NCBI GenBank assembly: GCA_013397455.1
Contig: VYZB01000272.1
Span: 1,075,680-1,139,679 of the forward strand
Direction of reading: 5' to 3'
Source of the DNA: Crotophaga sulcirostris
Lineage: Eukaryota; Chordata; Aves; Cuculiformes; Crotophagidae
Length of the DNA stretch: 64,000 nt
Within the stretch, counting starts at the first letter, position 1; each line of letters starts with the position of its first letter. A program made the translations under genes and the position numbers. Below the pieces are notes generated by a model. It saw nothing but the letters and a program-made list of their open reading frames with translations. It ran no database searches and was not told the origin of the DNA. Of this stretch, positions 47,354 through 59,137 are shown piece after piece.

Positions 47354-47506
47354 CAGTGTTTGGACACACACACACAGATGATCACAAATATGTAAAATCA
47401 CTCATTTTTCAACCAAGAGAAAAGTGGTTTACTGAATCAGGCCCTCGGGGTGCATTGTACCGACATTTCCTTCATGCATAATATTAGCAGCCACCTCCCT
47501 AAAAAC

Positions 47507-47950
47507 CACAGTATCACAGTATTACAAGGTTGGAAAGGTCCTCTGAGATCATCAGGTCCAACCTATAATCCAACACTAACACCAACCCATCATCTAAACA
47601 GTAGCACTGAGTGCCTCACCCAATCTCCTCTTAAACACCTCCAGAGACAGCGACTCCAAGGGCCAATCACCCTTTCAGGGAAGAACTTTTTCCTAACATC
47701 AAGTCTAAACTTTCCCTGAGGAAGCTTGAGTCCATGTCCTCTAGTTCTGTCACTGGTCACCCGAGAGAAGAGACCAACCCCTGCCTGACTACAACCTCCT
47801 TTTAGGTACTTGTAGAGAGCAATAAGGTCTCCCCTGAGCCTCCTCTTTTTCAGGCTAAACAGCCCCAGCTCCCTCAGTCGCTCCTCGTAGGGCTTGTGCT
47901 CCAAACACTTCACCATCTTTGTTGCTCTCCTCTGGACACATTCCAAGGCA
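47507..47950 (-). mobile_element. CR1 (ATACTGTG-tail subfamily) with ORF2 end
   Basis: Antisense; CAGTATCACAGTATTACAAG tail at left. The minus strand has an open 118-codon frame (47590-47946) reading [20 protein letters not shown] then [19 protein letters not shown]. This is the best-preserved ORF2 C-terminus in the window. A deletion removes the CCTCCCTGGGCAGCGC block. Confidence 0.95.
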
Positions 47951-48111
47951 CTGGTACATTCTCACAAAGAAAGGAAAGCAGGTAAACAAAGGAACATAGC
48001 GGAAGTATCTTCCTCTGCTAGTCACAGCCTTCATCTGCCCACCCTGAGTGAAGGTCAATTACTTACTTTTTTAATATCAAATAATTAATTCAACTGAGCT
48101 GACTAAGAGAT

Positions 48112-48177
48112 AAAATCATAGAAGCATATACTGGTTTGGGTTGCACTTCCTGATCAAGACCCTCAGCTTTCCTGTAG
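48112..48177 (-). mobile_element. CR1 remnant with internal deletion
   Basis: Antisense; AAATCATAGAAGCATATACT, GGTTTGGGTTG, then directly CCTGATCAAGACCCTCAGC, joining the 3' end to a block normally more than 200 bp away. Confidence 0.7.
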
Positions 48178-48491
48178 GCTCCCGGGAAATGACACCCAAA
48201 GCATTAAAGCCATAAAATGCTTCCCAAATGCACTTCTACACTCACATTTTGCTTTTCATTTCATCTCCCGCATACCGGTTAAGCCCATCTCACTGTATTC
48301 ACTACTGAAATTAAGGTCCTTGGTGCAAGGGCAGAGGCTCTTTTAAACACCTGAATTTTGTGGCATTTAGCTGACTGGTTTTGGAATGCACAGCATTATG
48401 GGCAAATCACGTAAAGCAGACTTCAAAGTACTCAACCCTGAAAATCAAACACACACTTCAGAACCTTTGAATTTGGGGTCTGGGAAGTAAA
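48178..48491. other. Unique sequence
   Basis: Nothing recognised. Confidence 0.3.
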
Positions 48492-48902
48492 TCATATAAT
48501 CATAGACTCGTTTGGCTTTGAGATCAAGTTCAGCTGTACCTGTCCACTACTAAAACAGATCCCTGAGCATGTAATCTACCTGTCTTTTAAACACCCCCAC
48601 AGATGGGGATTCTGTCACTGCCCTGGGCATCCGTTCCAGTGCCTGAGAACCCTACTGTGAATAAATTTTTCAGGCTATCCAGTCTAAACCTCCCCTGATG
48701 CAACTTGGGGCAGTTTCCTCTCATAATATTTCTTGTTACTTGGGAGAAGAAACCAGCATCCACCTCATTCCAGCTGCCTTTCAGGAGTTGCAGAGAACAA
48801 TGAGGTCTCCCCTCAGTCTCTTCTTCTCCAGAATAAACAGGTCCCTTAACTGTTCCTCATAAGACTTCTGCTCCAGCTCCTTCACCAGCCTTGTTGCCCT
48901 AA
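48492..48902 (-). mobile_element. CR1, older copy with ORF2 remnant
   Basis: Antisense and more diverged (CGTTTGGCTTTGAGATCAAG, CTGTCCACTACTAAAACAG). The 5' part covers the region encoding LFSLEKKRLRGDL. Confidence 0.9.
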
Positions 48903-49171
48903 TGGAACACTAATGCTGACAATACACTTCAGTTACTGATATGTGAAGATATACTGCTAACATCAAGAGAATTGATGCCAGCACAAGTGCAAGGAAATAA
49001 TTAGCATTTCATCAAAATGTTTAAATTTTAAACCTTAAGGTTGTCTGGCGTTGTTTTTTTTTAATATTATTTTTAATTAGTTAGTGGGTTTTTCAGCATC
49101 TTTGAGAATTTCTCTCTGTGCCTCCAATGCCAGCTGCTCGCCAGACGATGCCACACACGTTTTTTAAGAGC

Positions 49172-49401
49172 GAGTTGGAGTGAGTCCAGAGGAGGAAATG
49201 TTTTGTTGTGAGGGTGGGGAGGCCCTCGCCCAGGTTGCCCAGAGAAGTGGTGGCTGCCCCATCCCTGGAGGTGTTCAAGGCCAGGTTGGATGGGGCTTTG
49301 AGCCCCCTGATGCAGTGGGAGGTGTCCCTGCCCGTAGCAGGGGGGTGGGACAGGATGGGCTTTAAGGACCCTTCCAACCCAAACTGTTCCATGATTCTAG
49401 G
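49172..49401 (+). mobile_element. CR1 with internal deletion
   Basis: GAGTGAGTCCAGAGGAGG is joined directly to AAATGTTTTGTTGTGAGG, so about 0.25-0.3 kb is missing compared with 45943. The 3' UTR is otherwise complete; tail TTCCATGATTCTAGG. Confidence 0.94.
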
Positions 49402-51119
49402 AAGATGGCTGCTATGAGTAAGCTTTTTAACTAAAACTCTGGTCCTAACTGCCACTCATGTTTTATTCACAAGGAGAAGTATCTTCCCCTGATCTTACAA
49501 ACTTCTGGGAGAGACTGAACCCTTCTTCCAGATGTCTCAAGGCAGTGATGAGGCGGACACGGTTCTTCCACACCTGACGTGGCTTTCACTGACACTTTGG
49601 ATTTTATGTCTCTGCACAAACAGAGAGCAGCTACGTCAGCATTCAAGAGCTGTTGCCAGCAAAGAAGGATCCTTCTGGACCACACAGCCAGATGGGGTGT
49701 AGAGTCATGCCCAGGCTGCCTCCCTCATAGAATCACAGAATCTAATTTTCTAACCAAATAATTCTATGATCATATGCCGACCAGGTCCCAGGTGGGGTTG
49801 CACAGTAGCAGTTTGAAGGATCATCCTTTCCCTGTAATCAGGGACACACTGCTATGAATATCACTTGCGGAATAAACATGAACCTCTGCAATCCATTACA
49901 CTCGCTCCCCTGCCTTTAATCTAGCCTTGAGCACCCTGAGTACAACGGGATGCGAAGCGTCAGGACAAGACACACTGTCAAATCCTGGCTAATATCCTGC
50001 CAAAATTCTGGCTTTTGCAATTGAGCCTCTACTGAAACCATCTCAGGACCTGTTTTTTTCACAGCAAAAGAAGAACACATGTTCTCTGACTATCTTGCCC
50101 TGGGAAGGCATGCAGAGTAATTCCCAAACCAATGAAATATATTGCTGATGATTTTTCATCCCTCTGATGTTGCCCCTTCCAGAACCACCTATTTCTATGC
50201 TTCCTCACACCAAGGGCTGGTGATGCAAAAGCTCATCAGGGTTTTCAGAGCCAACTGTACAGACCAGGCATCGGTTCACCTGGAAACAAGGACGTTCAAT
50301 CAGATTTTTATTTTCCCAGCTACTAAGAAATAGATGGGAGGAGCTAATATTAGCTCTTCCAGGAATAGTTTGGTGGCTAAAAAGAGAACAAAGGTGATAA
50401 AATAGACAGTCTGCAGGAGAGGTTTTATTCCTCCAGCCCGTCTCTTGTTATCCCCAACAGCCTCTGCTTTTGTCGTCACTTGATGGAAGATCTGCATAAA
50501 ACCTTTGGGTCAGCTCTGTGACGTTCACGGTCAAAGAGGGAGAGGATTAAATGCACACCAGCGAAAACTGATTGCTCTGGTAGGTTTTGGCCTTCTGCAC
50601 ATATATATCAGTCGATAAGGAAGGACCAACCTCCAGCCAGCTCAAGCAGTTCTTCCTATCTCCTTTATTAAAGATCACACATCACTGCACACCGAGGTGG
50701 TAAAAAATAACATGAAACACTTAGCATTCACTGTCCCCACTGTAAAACCCATCTAGAGAACTGAATGTGTATTTTGCAGACTCCCTGATCCAGAGATGCT
50801 GCCCAAAGAGTCCAAGGTGTGTTTGTCCCAAATCCCAGCAGCCCACACATAGCTGGAGCAAGACTTGGAGCTGTCTGTGTGCAACCAGGGTGCATTTATC
50901 TCACATTCAGGCTCCTACCATCCCCTTTTCCTCATTTCTGATGCCACCACACAGTGTTGAGTACAGGACCCCTGGGATCAAATGAATGCTCCCCTTTCTG
51001 CACATTAATAATCCAAATCTCTTTCAAAAGAAACATTTTAAATTATAAATCCCCTGATGGCTCACCCTTCGTTCACCCTGGCCATCAGAAAGACCCTTCT
51101 CTGCAACAAACTGGAATGA
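49402..51119. other. Unique sequence with degraded CR1 scraps
   Basis: At 49725-49830 there are reverse-complemented tail octamers (CATAGAATCACAGAATC) followed by GGTCCCAGGTGGGGTTGCAC, probably an old antisense CR1 remnant. No gene recognised. Confidence 0.35.
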
Positions 51120-51613
51120 CTACTTTGGACGCCACAGGATAAAAAGGATCTAAAGCTGCTGGAGAGTGTCCAGAGCACGGAGTTGGTGAAGGGTTTAGAG
51201 GATAAATCGTATGAGGAGAGGCTGAAGTCACTTGCTCTGTTCAGTCTGGAGAAGAGGAGACTGAGGGGAGACCTCATCGTGCTCTGCAGCTTCCTCACCA
51301 GGGGAGCAGGAGGAGCAGGTGCTGAGCTCTTCTCTCTGGACACCAATGACAGGACTCGAGGGAACGGCAGGAAGATGTGTCAGGGGAGAATTGGGTTGGA
51401 CATCAGGAAAAGTTTCCTCCCCCAGAGGGCGGTGGAGCACTGGAACAGCTCCCCAGGGAAGCAGTCACAGCCTGACAATATTCCAGCAGCATTTGGTCAA
51501 GGCCCTCAGCCCCACGGTGTGAATGTTGGGGTGTCCTGTGCAGGGACAGGAGTTGGACTTGGTGGTCCTTGTGGGTCCCTTCCAACTCAGGTCATTCTAC
51601 AATTCTATGATCC
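51120..51613 (+). mobile_element. CR1 (CAGGCTGTGACTGCTTC subfamily) with ORF2 end
   Basis: Sense. The open frame from 51183 reads LEDKSYEERLKSLALFSLEK then [10 protein letters not shown] and FLPQRAVEHWNSSPGKQ, an ORF2 C-terminus, followed by translated 3' UTR. Tail CATTCTACAATTCTATGATC. Confidence 0.95.
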
Positions 51614-52077
51614 AACACTCTTCAGTCTGAAGGATCCTGGGGCACGTTATGTTATCTTTTAGGGGAAACTTTATCTCAAGAATGCAAAGAGCTTAGAACC
51701 TTAGGAACGCAAAAAAAAGTATTTGGGGCCAGGTTAATACAGGGAACAGTGAACTCTTTTGCACAGGGAGCACAAAACCTGACTGCTGGAAAAGATGGTT
51801 GGACCTTTGATAAACACTAATGACTGAGGCTTCCCTGGCTCACAGGAACTGTGTTTGTGCTTCTGGTCTTTTAGAAATTGAAGCCTGGAAATCTGGAAGA
51901 AGTAGACTTTTTATTTGGTTAGTGTTTTGGGCCTGTAAAACTGAAAGTCATAATACCCTGTGAAATGTTCATGGTGATGGGGAATATAGCATTCCATATT
52001 AAACTGGGGTTTAAAGACTTCACAGGTTTTCATAGTGGTGCAGGGGAATAACCCCCATAATGTTCAACAGGATACTT
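51614..52077. other. Unique sequence
   Basis: Nothing recognised; AT-rich. Confidence 0.3.
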
Positions 52078-52250
52078 GAGAACAGTTCCCCAGGGAAGCA
52101 GTCACAGTCTGACAATATTCCAGCAGCATTTGGTCAAGGCCCTCAGCCTCACGGTGTGAATGTGGGGTGTCCTGTGCAGCGACAGGAGTTGGACTTGGTG
52201 GTCCTTGTGGGTCCCTTCCAACTCGGCACATTCTATGATTCTGTGAAGTA
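52078..52250 (+). mobile_element. CR1 (CAGGCTGTGACTGCTTC subfamily), 3' part
   Basis: Sense; CCCCAGGGAAGCAGTCACAG to ATTCTATGATTCTGTGAAG. Very similar over about 165 bp to the matching part of 51120. Confidence 0.94.
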
Positions 52251-52792
52251 GGTTAAGTCCTGCCCTGCCCTGATACAACTAAGATAGAGCATCAAAAGTC
52301 ATGAGTTAAAATTCCCCTGGTATTTCATCAAGCTGGATAACTGCAGAGCAGGGAACAGCATAATTTGTTTCCATTTTCACGACTACATTCTGCCTTTTTG
52401 GGCCACCACCAGGCGTGGCTTTAATGGCTTGCAAATTACATACAGAAGCAGTCATAAACTGTTCTCAAGTACCAAAGGACTTTCCCCCCCCTTCTTAGAA
52501 ACAAAGGCTTGACACATTGCTGCTTAATTAAGCCTATACGAATGTGCCTTCTTGGATGACTATAATTACAGGAATTTAGCAGGGTCTTTTGTTTCCTTTT
52601 CTAAGCTAAAATATATGGAGTTGGAGGAAATGGAAAATAAAAGACCACTGGACACAAAAGTTTTCCAGGAACCCCATGAGAGGGTGTGAGGAACAGTTGT
52701 TTGTGGAAATGCATATTCTGGATGTGCTTAACAATGCTGGACAGTCATTAAGCAAAGAACAAGTAACAGGGCTACAAGATGCATGGAAACCA
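52251..52792. other. Unique sequence
   Basis: AT-rich; nothing recognised. Confidence 0.3.
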
Positions 52793-53062
52793 CACAGAAT
52801 CATAGAATCATTAGGGTTGGAAAAGACCTCTAAGCTCATCCAGTCCAACCATCAGCCCAGCCTCACCATGCCTACTAAACCATGTCCCCAAGTGCCACAT
52901 CTACATGTTTTTTGAACCCATCCACGGATGGAGACTCCACCACTGCCCTGGGCAGCCTCTTCCAGGGTTTCATGACTCTTTCAGTAAAGAAATTTTCCCT
53001 GATATCAAATCTAAACCTTCCCTGGTGGAGGCCATTTCCTCTTGTCCTGTCCCTTGTTACTT
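52793..53062 (-). mobile_element. CR1, left arm of head-to-head pair
   Basis: Antisense; CACAGAATCATAGAATCATT tail, CATCCAGTCCAACCATCAGC, CCTACTAAACCATGTCCCC; ends at GTCCTGTCCCTTGTTACTT. Confidence 0.94.
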
Positions 53063-53063
53063 G

Positions 53064-53287
53064 CACCAGGGGAAGTTCAACTGAAACATCAGGAAAAATT
53101 TCTTCCCTGAAAGGGTTCTTGGGCACTGGAACGGCTGCCCAGGGCAGTGGTGGAGTCCCCATCCCTGGAGGAGTTTAAAAGACAGGCAGATGAGGTGCTC
53201 AGGGATTTGGTTTAGTAGTGCACAGGTACAATTGGACTCAATGATCTCACAGGTTTTTTACAACCAAATGATTCTATGCTTCTATCA
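53064..53287 (+). mobile_element. CR1, right arm of head-to-head pair
   Basis: Sense, different subfamily; begins immediately at GCACCAGGGGAAGTTCAAC and ends AAATGATTCTATGCTTCTAT. There is no spacer between it and the antisense copy on its left. Confidence 0.94.
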
Positions 53288-53621
53288 GCAATGTGATGCA
53301 GTCCTGACACCAGCCATAGGAACAGCAGAGAGTCTGTGGCAGGCAGCCCTGACATTTGGGGAAAGGTAGATTTATTCCATCAACAGAAGCTTAGTTTCAT
53401 CAGTTTTTGCATTCCTGCGAGATGCCCAGTTCTGCACTGGAAAGACACAGATTCTCCCAGATGAGCCCTGAAAATCCAAAGCCTCAATTCCTGTAGAATC
53501 ACCACAATATACCTGGGCAGCTATAAAAGCTCATAGCAAGTACAGAATAAAGCAGCTTCTCGAGTTGTATTTTTTCCTCACCAGCCTGGGCAGCTGAGAG
53601 CAAATAATGGTTTGGTAGTGC
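53288..53621. other. Unique sequence
   Basis: Nothing recognised. Confidence 0.3.
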
Positions 53622-53985
53622 TGTATCACAGTATTACAAGGTTGGAAAGGACCTCTGAGATCATCGAGTCCAACCTATAACCCAACACTAACACCAACTC
53701 ATCATCTAAACCATGGCACTGAGTGCCTCATCCAATCTCCTCTTAAACACCTCCAGGGCCGGCAACTCCATCATCTCCCTGGGCAGCGCATTCCAATGGC
53801 CAATCACCCTTTCCGGGAAGAACTTTTTCCTAATATCAAGCCTAAACTTTCCCTGAGGAAGCTTGACTCCGTGTCCTCTAGTTGTCACTGGTCACCTGAG
53901 AGAAGAGACCAACACCTGCCTGACTACAGCCTCCTTTTAGGTAGCTGTAGAGAGTAATAAGGTCTCCCCTGAGCCTCCTCTTCCC
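53622..53985 (-). mobile_element. CR1 (ATACTGTG-tail subfamily) with ORF2 end
   Basis: Antisense; TATCACAGTATTACAAGGTT tail, CATCGAGTCCAACCTATAAC, GGTCTCCCCTGAGCCTCCTC; ends inside the LRGDL codons. Confidence 0.95.
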
Positions 53986-54473
53986 TGCAAGGGGAGCAAG
54001 CCTGGGAATCCCACAAGGAGTGGGTGGATCCGATCCTGTGATGAGTGTCTGGTTTGGATCAGCAATCAGCCAGGCACCTCAGCACCCTGGGTGCACACCA
54101 CTCCTCCCGACAGCCCTCTGCATCCATTAGCAGCATCTGCTAATAAACACGGAGACGCCAAGCTACCAGCTTGCTGCTATTTTTGGATGAGAAGCCTGTT
54201 TTGAAAGCAAAGGAAATTTCCAGCTTTCACAAAGACTTGAAACCTTTTTTTATGTGGGAAACGACCTGCTGTATGTTCCCACCAGGCACAAACCCACATC
54301 CAGATTCTTTAAATTGCTCAAAATACTATTAAGCTTAATTTCCAAACCAGAAGCTAAAGCATGCTGTCAGAAGAGAGAAAAGAGGCTCTAAATTAACATT
54401 AGCCACAAGCATAACAAACCCAAATCTGTGCTGTTGAGCCTGTGAGAGACAGATGGGCCACTAGTTGTTCATA
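53986..54473. other. Unique sequence
   Basis: Nothing recognised. Confidence 0.3.
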
Positions 54474-54539
54474 CAGGAGGAGCTGGACTCCATCATCCTG
54501 GTGGGTCTCTTCCAACTTAGGACAGTCTGTCATTTTAAG
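54474..54539 (+). mobile_element. CR1, 66-bp 3' end (old)
   Basis: AGGAGGAGCTGGACTCCATC then GGTGGGTCTCTTCCAACTT; the tail is degenerate. Confidence 0.7.
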
Positions 54540-54837
54540 GACACCAATCAGTGATGGAGATCCCTTTTCCCGTGCCACCAGAGGCTCTGGGAGATAAGAC
54601 ACATGCTCTTGAGAGCTGGGCAAGGAGATTCATGCAGTCCATGCAATGAGAGTCCTGTGGAAGCCATAAACTCTGCAAAGAAGCAGTGCTAAGGGTCAAA
54701 AAATCCAACAACTTAGGTCTTTACAGATTGGCATGAGAACAATGAGTTCTCTTTCCACTGCAAGACATCTCACAGAACAACACCAACAAAATCACTTCTG
54801 TCACAACCCTCAGGGTCAAAAAAAAAAACTCAAGAAG

Positions 54838-54905
54838 AATTAAGTTGAAGGAAGGCAGCGGGGTTGTTCCTGTGATGAACACAGCACCTTTTAGAATCAA
54901 AGATG
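54838..54905. repeat. Duplicated segment, copy A
   Basis: From AATTAAGTTGAAGGAAGGC to CAGCACCTTTTAGAAT, immediately beside the 3' end of the CR1 at 54893. A near-identical copy lies at 57143-57210 in the same relation to another CR1. Confidence 0.9.
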
Positions 54906-55125
54906 GTTTGGGTTGGAATGGACCTTAAAGCCCACCCAGCTCCAACACCTCTGCCATGGGCAGGGACACCTCCCACTGGATCAGGGGGCTCAAAGCCTCA
55001 TCCAACCTGGCCTTGAACACCTCCAGGAATGGGGCAGCCACCACTTCTCTGGGCAACCTAGGCCATTGCCTCCCCACCCTCATTGTGAAGAATTTCTTCC
55101 TAATGTCTAATCTAATCTTTTCTTC
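54893..55125 (-). mobile_element. CR1, 3' UTR fragment
   Basis: Antisense; AAAGATGGTTTGGGTTGGAA, CTCTGCCATGGGCAGGGAC, GTGAAGAATTTCTTCCTAAT variant at its 5' side. Confidence 0.94.
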
Positions 55126-55214
55126 TATTGTTTTACTTTTCTCTGATTAATTCATATAATAGGTATAAACTAGCCTCAAGCAAAACCACAGATCTTTAGT
55201 AACTCTTGGATAGT

Positions 55215-55424
55215 AGAGAAAATTTCTTCAATGAAAGAGGGGTGAAGCACTGGCAGGGGCTGCCCAGGGCAGTGGCGGAGTCTCCATCCCTGGAGGGTTT
55301 TAAAAACTGTGTGGTCATGGCACTTTGGGACATGGTTTAGTACGCACAGTGGGGCTGGGCTGACGGTTGGGACAGGATGAGCTTAGAGGGCTTTTCCAAC
55401 CGTAATGTTTCTATGATTCTATAA
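55215..55424 (+). mobile_element. CR1, 3' UTR fragment
   Basis: Sense; AGAAAATTTCTTCAATGAAA, GGACATGGTTTAGTACGCAC, tail TTTCTATGATTCTATAA. Head-to-head with 54893 across 90 bp. Confidence 0.93.
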
Positions 55425-57050
55425 AATGAGATCCCTCTTTGGTTACTTAACCGTTCCATTAGCACTGAGTGTTCCCAGCAGAATTCTGCCAGCACTCAGT
55501 TCTCTGCACGTGGACCTCGAGGTACGAAGGGTTTGAAGTCAAGCTCAAGCCACAGATCACCTAAAAGACATGGATTCATCAAACACTGCCTTTTAATTCC
55601 TTTGTTTCAAGAGCCAGCAGCCCGCTTGTGCCTAACACGAGCAAAAGTGGAGCCACAAGAGCATGGGACTCAGACACATGAGCCAAATGCAACACAAAAG
55701 CTCCAGCTCAAGGGCCAGTTTACAGCAAAAAATCCAAACTAACACATTCCTTTCATTTCTATTCCAAACCAAGGTGCTGTTTTTCCCACCAATGTTATAA
55801 TTCAGGGTAGTCAGTGAGGACTGACTCAGGACTGGTGACCTCTTTTGGCTGACAGTGCTGCAGGGCTGGGGAAACCACCACTAAATGTCCTTTCTTCTCA
55901 ACCCTGGAGAAAATCATTGCAACCAGAGAATCCAAAGGCTGCAAAAGCAACAGGGGACAAACCTAGAGGGGCTCCCCAGCAATAATTTGCTGCTTCACTT
56001 CAGTCACATGAGCCTGAACTCTCCTGTCTGCTCCAGTGCCCTCCTTGCCCTCCCTCCTCCCCAGTCTTTGCCGCATTGTGTACAATCCAGAGCCCTGAAT
56101 GTTCACCCTATTCCAAAACTATCCGGGCTCTGATTAGGGAACAAAATATGCGTCACTGCATCTGCACATCAAAGACCTCACAGCCACAGTAGCTGCAGGG
56201 ATGGGAAAGGAAGGAGCAAGCAGAGGTGACAGCAGGGACTGGGTTTGCACAGTGGGAGCTCCCCACTGAGATTTTTGTCAGCGTGTATTGAAAGATCCAT
56301 GAGGCTGCAGCTCCTCTGAGCTTTCATAATTCCTGCTCAGCAAAACCCAGCTTCACCAGTCCCCCTCCCTCCCCTTGCAACCCTTCTCAGCATCCAAACA
56401 AAGTGTCAGCTGGAGATTGATGTCAGCCTGAAATCTGCAGGCGGAAAGGTGTTTTCACATTTTTGTTTCTCCACTTAAGTCTGCGTTATCCAAAGTGACT
56501 CGAATATCCAGGTAGCTCAGATAACAGCAACCAGTGTCTCCAGCATGTGCTAAAAGGAGACTGTCAGAAAAGAGAAGTCAGTCTCTTTCAGATGCCTTGA
56601 GATGCTCCAGTCGTCTTTTTTGCTTTTCCTGAACAGCCAACTCCCTTTTTCTCCCCCTCTTCCCTCTTCTTTCATACAAAAACAAATATTGCTCTTCAGA
56701 TACTACTTTCACCACCATATACTCTCAGCATGAACCCATCCTTGCAGTCATTTTCTGCACTACCACCAGAAAACATGCTGGAGTTTTCCCTGATCCTGGT
56801 GAATATCTCCCCAAAGCTGACCATTGCCAGAGGAGATAGGTTCTTCATGTAATTCTGTCCAGGTCTTTACAGCTGATGGACTGCTCCATTACAGCCATGC
56901 CGGAGCAGTCAGATCAATTAGAGGTGCCCAGTCTCATGGCATCCAGCTGAATTGGCTTGTAGATCACTTACAAAGAGCACTAACATTTCCAGGGAGAGCA
57001 GCACAGCACGAAAGATCATTCAAAGATTAATTTAAGCTGTGCATTATTTA
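55425..57050. other. Unique sequence
   Basis: 1.6 kb without repeats or recognisable exons. Confidence 0.3.
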
Positions 57051-57118
57051 AAATCATAGAATGGTTTGGGTTGGAAGGGACCTTAAAGCCCATCCAGTTC
57101 CAAACCCCCTGCCCTGGT
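57051..57118 (-). mobile_element. CR1 3' end, interrupted
   Basis: Antisense; AAATCATAGAATGGTTTGGG to AACCCCCTGCCCTGG, then stops abruptly at the duplicated segment. A second 3' end follows at about 57204. Confidence 0.9.
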
Positions 57119-57142
57119 CAAAAAAAATCCCAAGTCATTGCA

Positions 57143-57210
57143 GAATTAAGTTGAAGGAAGGCAGTGGGCTGTTCCTGTGATGAACACAGCACCTTTTAGA
57201 ATGAAAGAAT
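57143..57210. repeat. Duplicated segment, copy B
   Basis: Same 68-bp stretch as 54838-54905 with only a few differences, here wedged between a broken CR1 3' end and a second CR1 start. Confidence 0.9.
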
Positions 57211-57412
57211 GGTTTGGGTTGGAATGAACCTCAAAGCCCAACCAGTTCCACCCCCCTGCTATGGGCAAGGACACCTCCCACTCGATCAGGGGGTTCAAAG
57301 CCCCATCCAACCTGGCCTTGAACACCTCCAGGGATGGGGCAGCCACCACTGCTCTGGGCAACCCGGGCCAGGGCCCCCCCACCCTCACAGCAAAACATTT
57401 CTTTTAGACTCA
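57204..57412 (-). mobile_element. CR1, 3' UTR fragment after duplicated segment
   Basis: Antisense; AAAGAATGGTTTGGGTTGGA, GGAACGAACC-like variant, CCCCCTGCTATGGGCAAGGA; its 5' side has the CACAGCAAAACATTTC variant, unlike the copy at 54893. Confidence 0.94.
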
Positions 57413-57699
57413 CTTTTCTTGGTCATCATTTAGAGATACCTCCACGGAGCACAGCTCAGAAACCTCTGCTTTACCTAACACCCTTGAGACACCAGATGTG
57501 GGAGCTTGGCAAGTTCCCACAGTTTGAGGGTTGCCCAGGGATCCTCAAATTCACTAGAGAGAGACAATGCCTGGATGACAGAGAAGGATAAAGTTTTAGG
57601 CTCTGACCTCTCTTTGGGATGAAAACCTAACTCTCTAATCAGTTATCTCATAGTGCTCAGCACTTGAAAGTGAAGAATCCATTTACTTAATACATACAT
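57413..57699. other. Unique sequence
   Basis: Nothing recognised. Confidence 0.3.
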
Positions 57700-58054
57700 G
57701 AAGAAGACCCTCTTCCTTCTTGGCAAACCAGTGCAGAATCTGAAAATACTGCAAATACTGAAAGACTGAGACTCCCTTTTTATGAGGAGTCACTTGGAAA
57801 AGACATGGAGTGATGGGTACAAATTGCTCCTGGGAAGATTCTGATTGAATTTCAGAAGAAAATATTTCCCCATGAGAACAGTGAAACATCGGAATCTTCT
57901 CCCCAGGGAAGGGGTGGATTCATCTGCACTGGACAGTTTTAAGTCTCAGCTTGACAGGGTGCTGGGCCATCTCATTTAAACTATGAATCACCTGAAAGGT
58001 TGGACCAGGTGATCCTTGAGGTCCCTTCCAACTTGGCATTCTGTGATTCTGTGA
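57700..58054 (+). mobile_element. CR1, older divergent subfamily
   Basis: Sense; GAAAATATTTCCCCATGAGA, CCCCAGGGAAGGGGTGGATT, GACCAGGTGATCCTTGAGG; tail ATTCTGTGATTCTGTGAA. Body differs from all other copies here; left edge uncertain. Confidence 0.85.
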
Positions 58055-59137
58055 AATGCTGCTACTCCATGATGATCATCCAATCCCACCCGCTTCATCC
58101 TTCTGCACCAAACTTTCCACCACTCATCCCAGTAGTTCTGAGGGCACAGGAGCTTCTGCAGAGGCAGTAGGGTGCAGAGGTCTGATGGAACCACCTCTGC
58201 CCTTCCCAAGCAGCACATCTCCAGCCTGCCAAGTCCACACCAAAGCCTTCAGACCATGTCACAAGAGTGTGTTCTCTAATTAGCTGACTTACATGACTAA
58301 CCAACATGATGTAAATTGTACCTGTCAGCCAGTGCAGTCTAAACCATGGTGCAGATTTCCCTTTGGGAGAATCCTCCTGCTTTAGAGATTGATACTTACT
58401 TTTTAATGAACACACAGGTATTCATGTGGATACAGGAACAGCTCAGAGGAGTGTGCACACACCTTAATCATCACTTCCAATACGTTGCAGATTTTTCCTA
58501 TTCTTTCTCAGCTCCAACAAAGAAAAACCCATGAGCTCAACTCAAAACTAAACTCAAACAGTTTCAACCTATAAATAACCAAGTCAGATATGCAGGATTC
58601 TGTTAACTCCTATTTTCACCATGCAAGAAAACAGGAAAGGCAGGGAGAAAGGGTGGAGTTAGATACATCTTTTTGTGTTTTTTACAGCATAATGCTTATG
58701 TACAAATGCTGTGCAGGTTGACAGAGCCAAATAGGCACAGGCAGGAGCTGCACAATCATAAAACACAAAGGCTGAGGCTGTTATGATGGCCCTGACCAGC
58801 CCACAGCCACGGGACAGAGAAAGAGATGAACTCCAGGCACTGAGCAGGAAAGCCAGAGCACGCACAGAGCTGTGGGAGAGGACTCTTGGCCCTGCCAGCT
58901 CCTTTCTTGCATCAGAAAGGCCTGATTGCCCCCAAGCATCTTTGTCAGGGTTTGAAGAGGGTTGTCAAGGTGTAAAGTGCTGGGACTAAAGAAATGGCAG
59001 AGAGGGGAGGAAAGAGAGCTGATTTAAAAAGAATATCCATGCACTGCAACAGTGGCACCTGTGTCTGAAAATCCCAGGATTATGTGCCCTACTAAGTTTA
59101 CCAAATCTGACAAAAACAGAAGATTACTTCATAAAAT
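58055..59137. other. Unique sequence
   Basis: Nothing recognised. Confidence 0.3.

Noticed and set aside
47363..47377. Short CA repeat
   Set aside because: Only about seven units, next to a CR1 tail; too short to matter.
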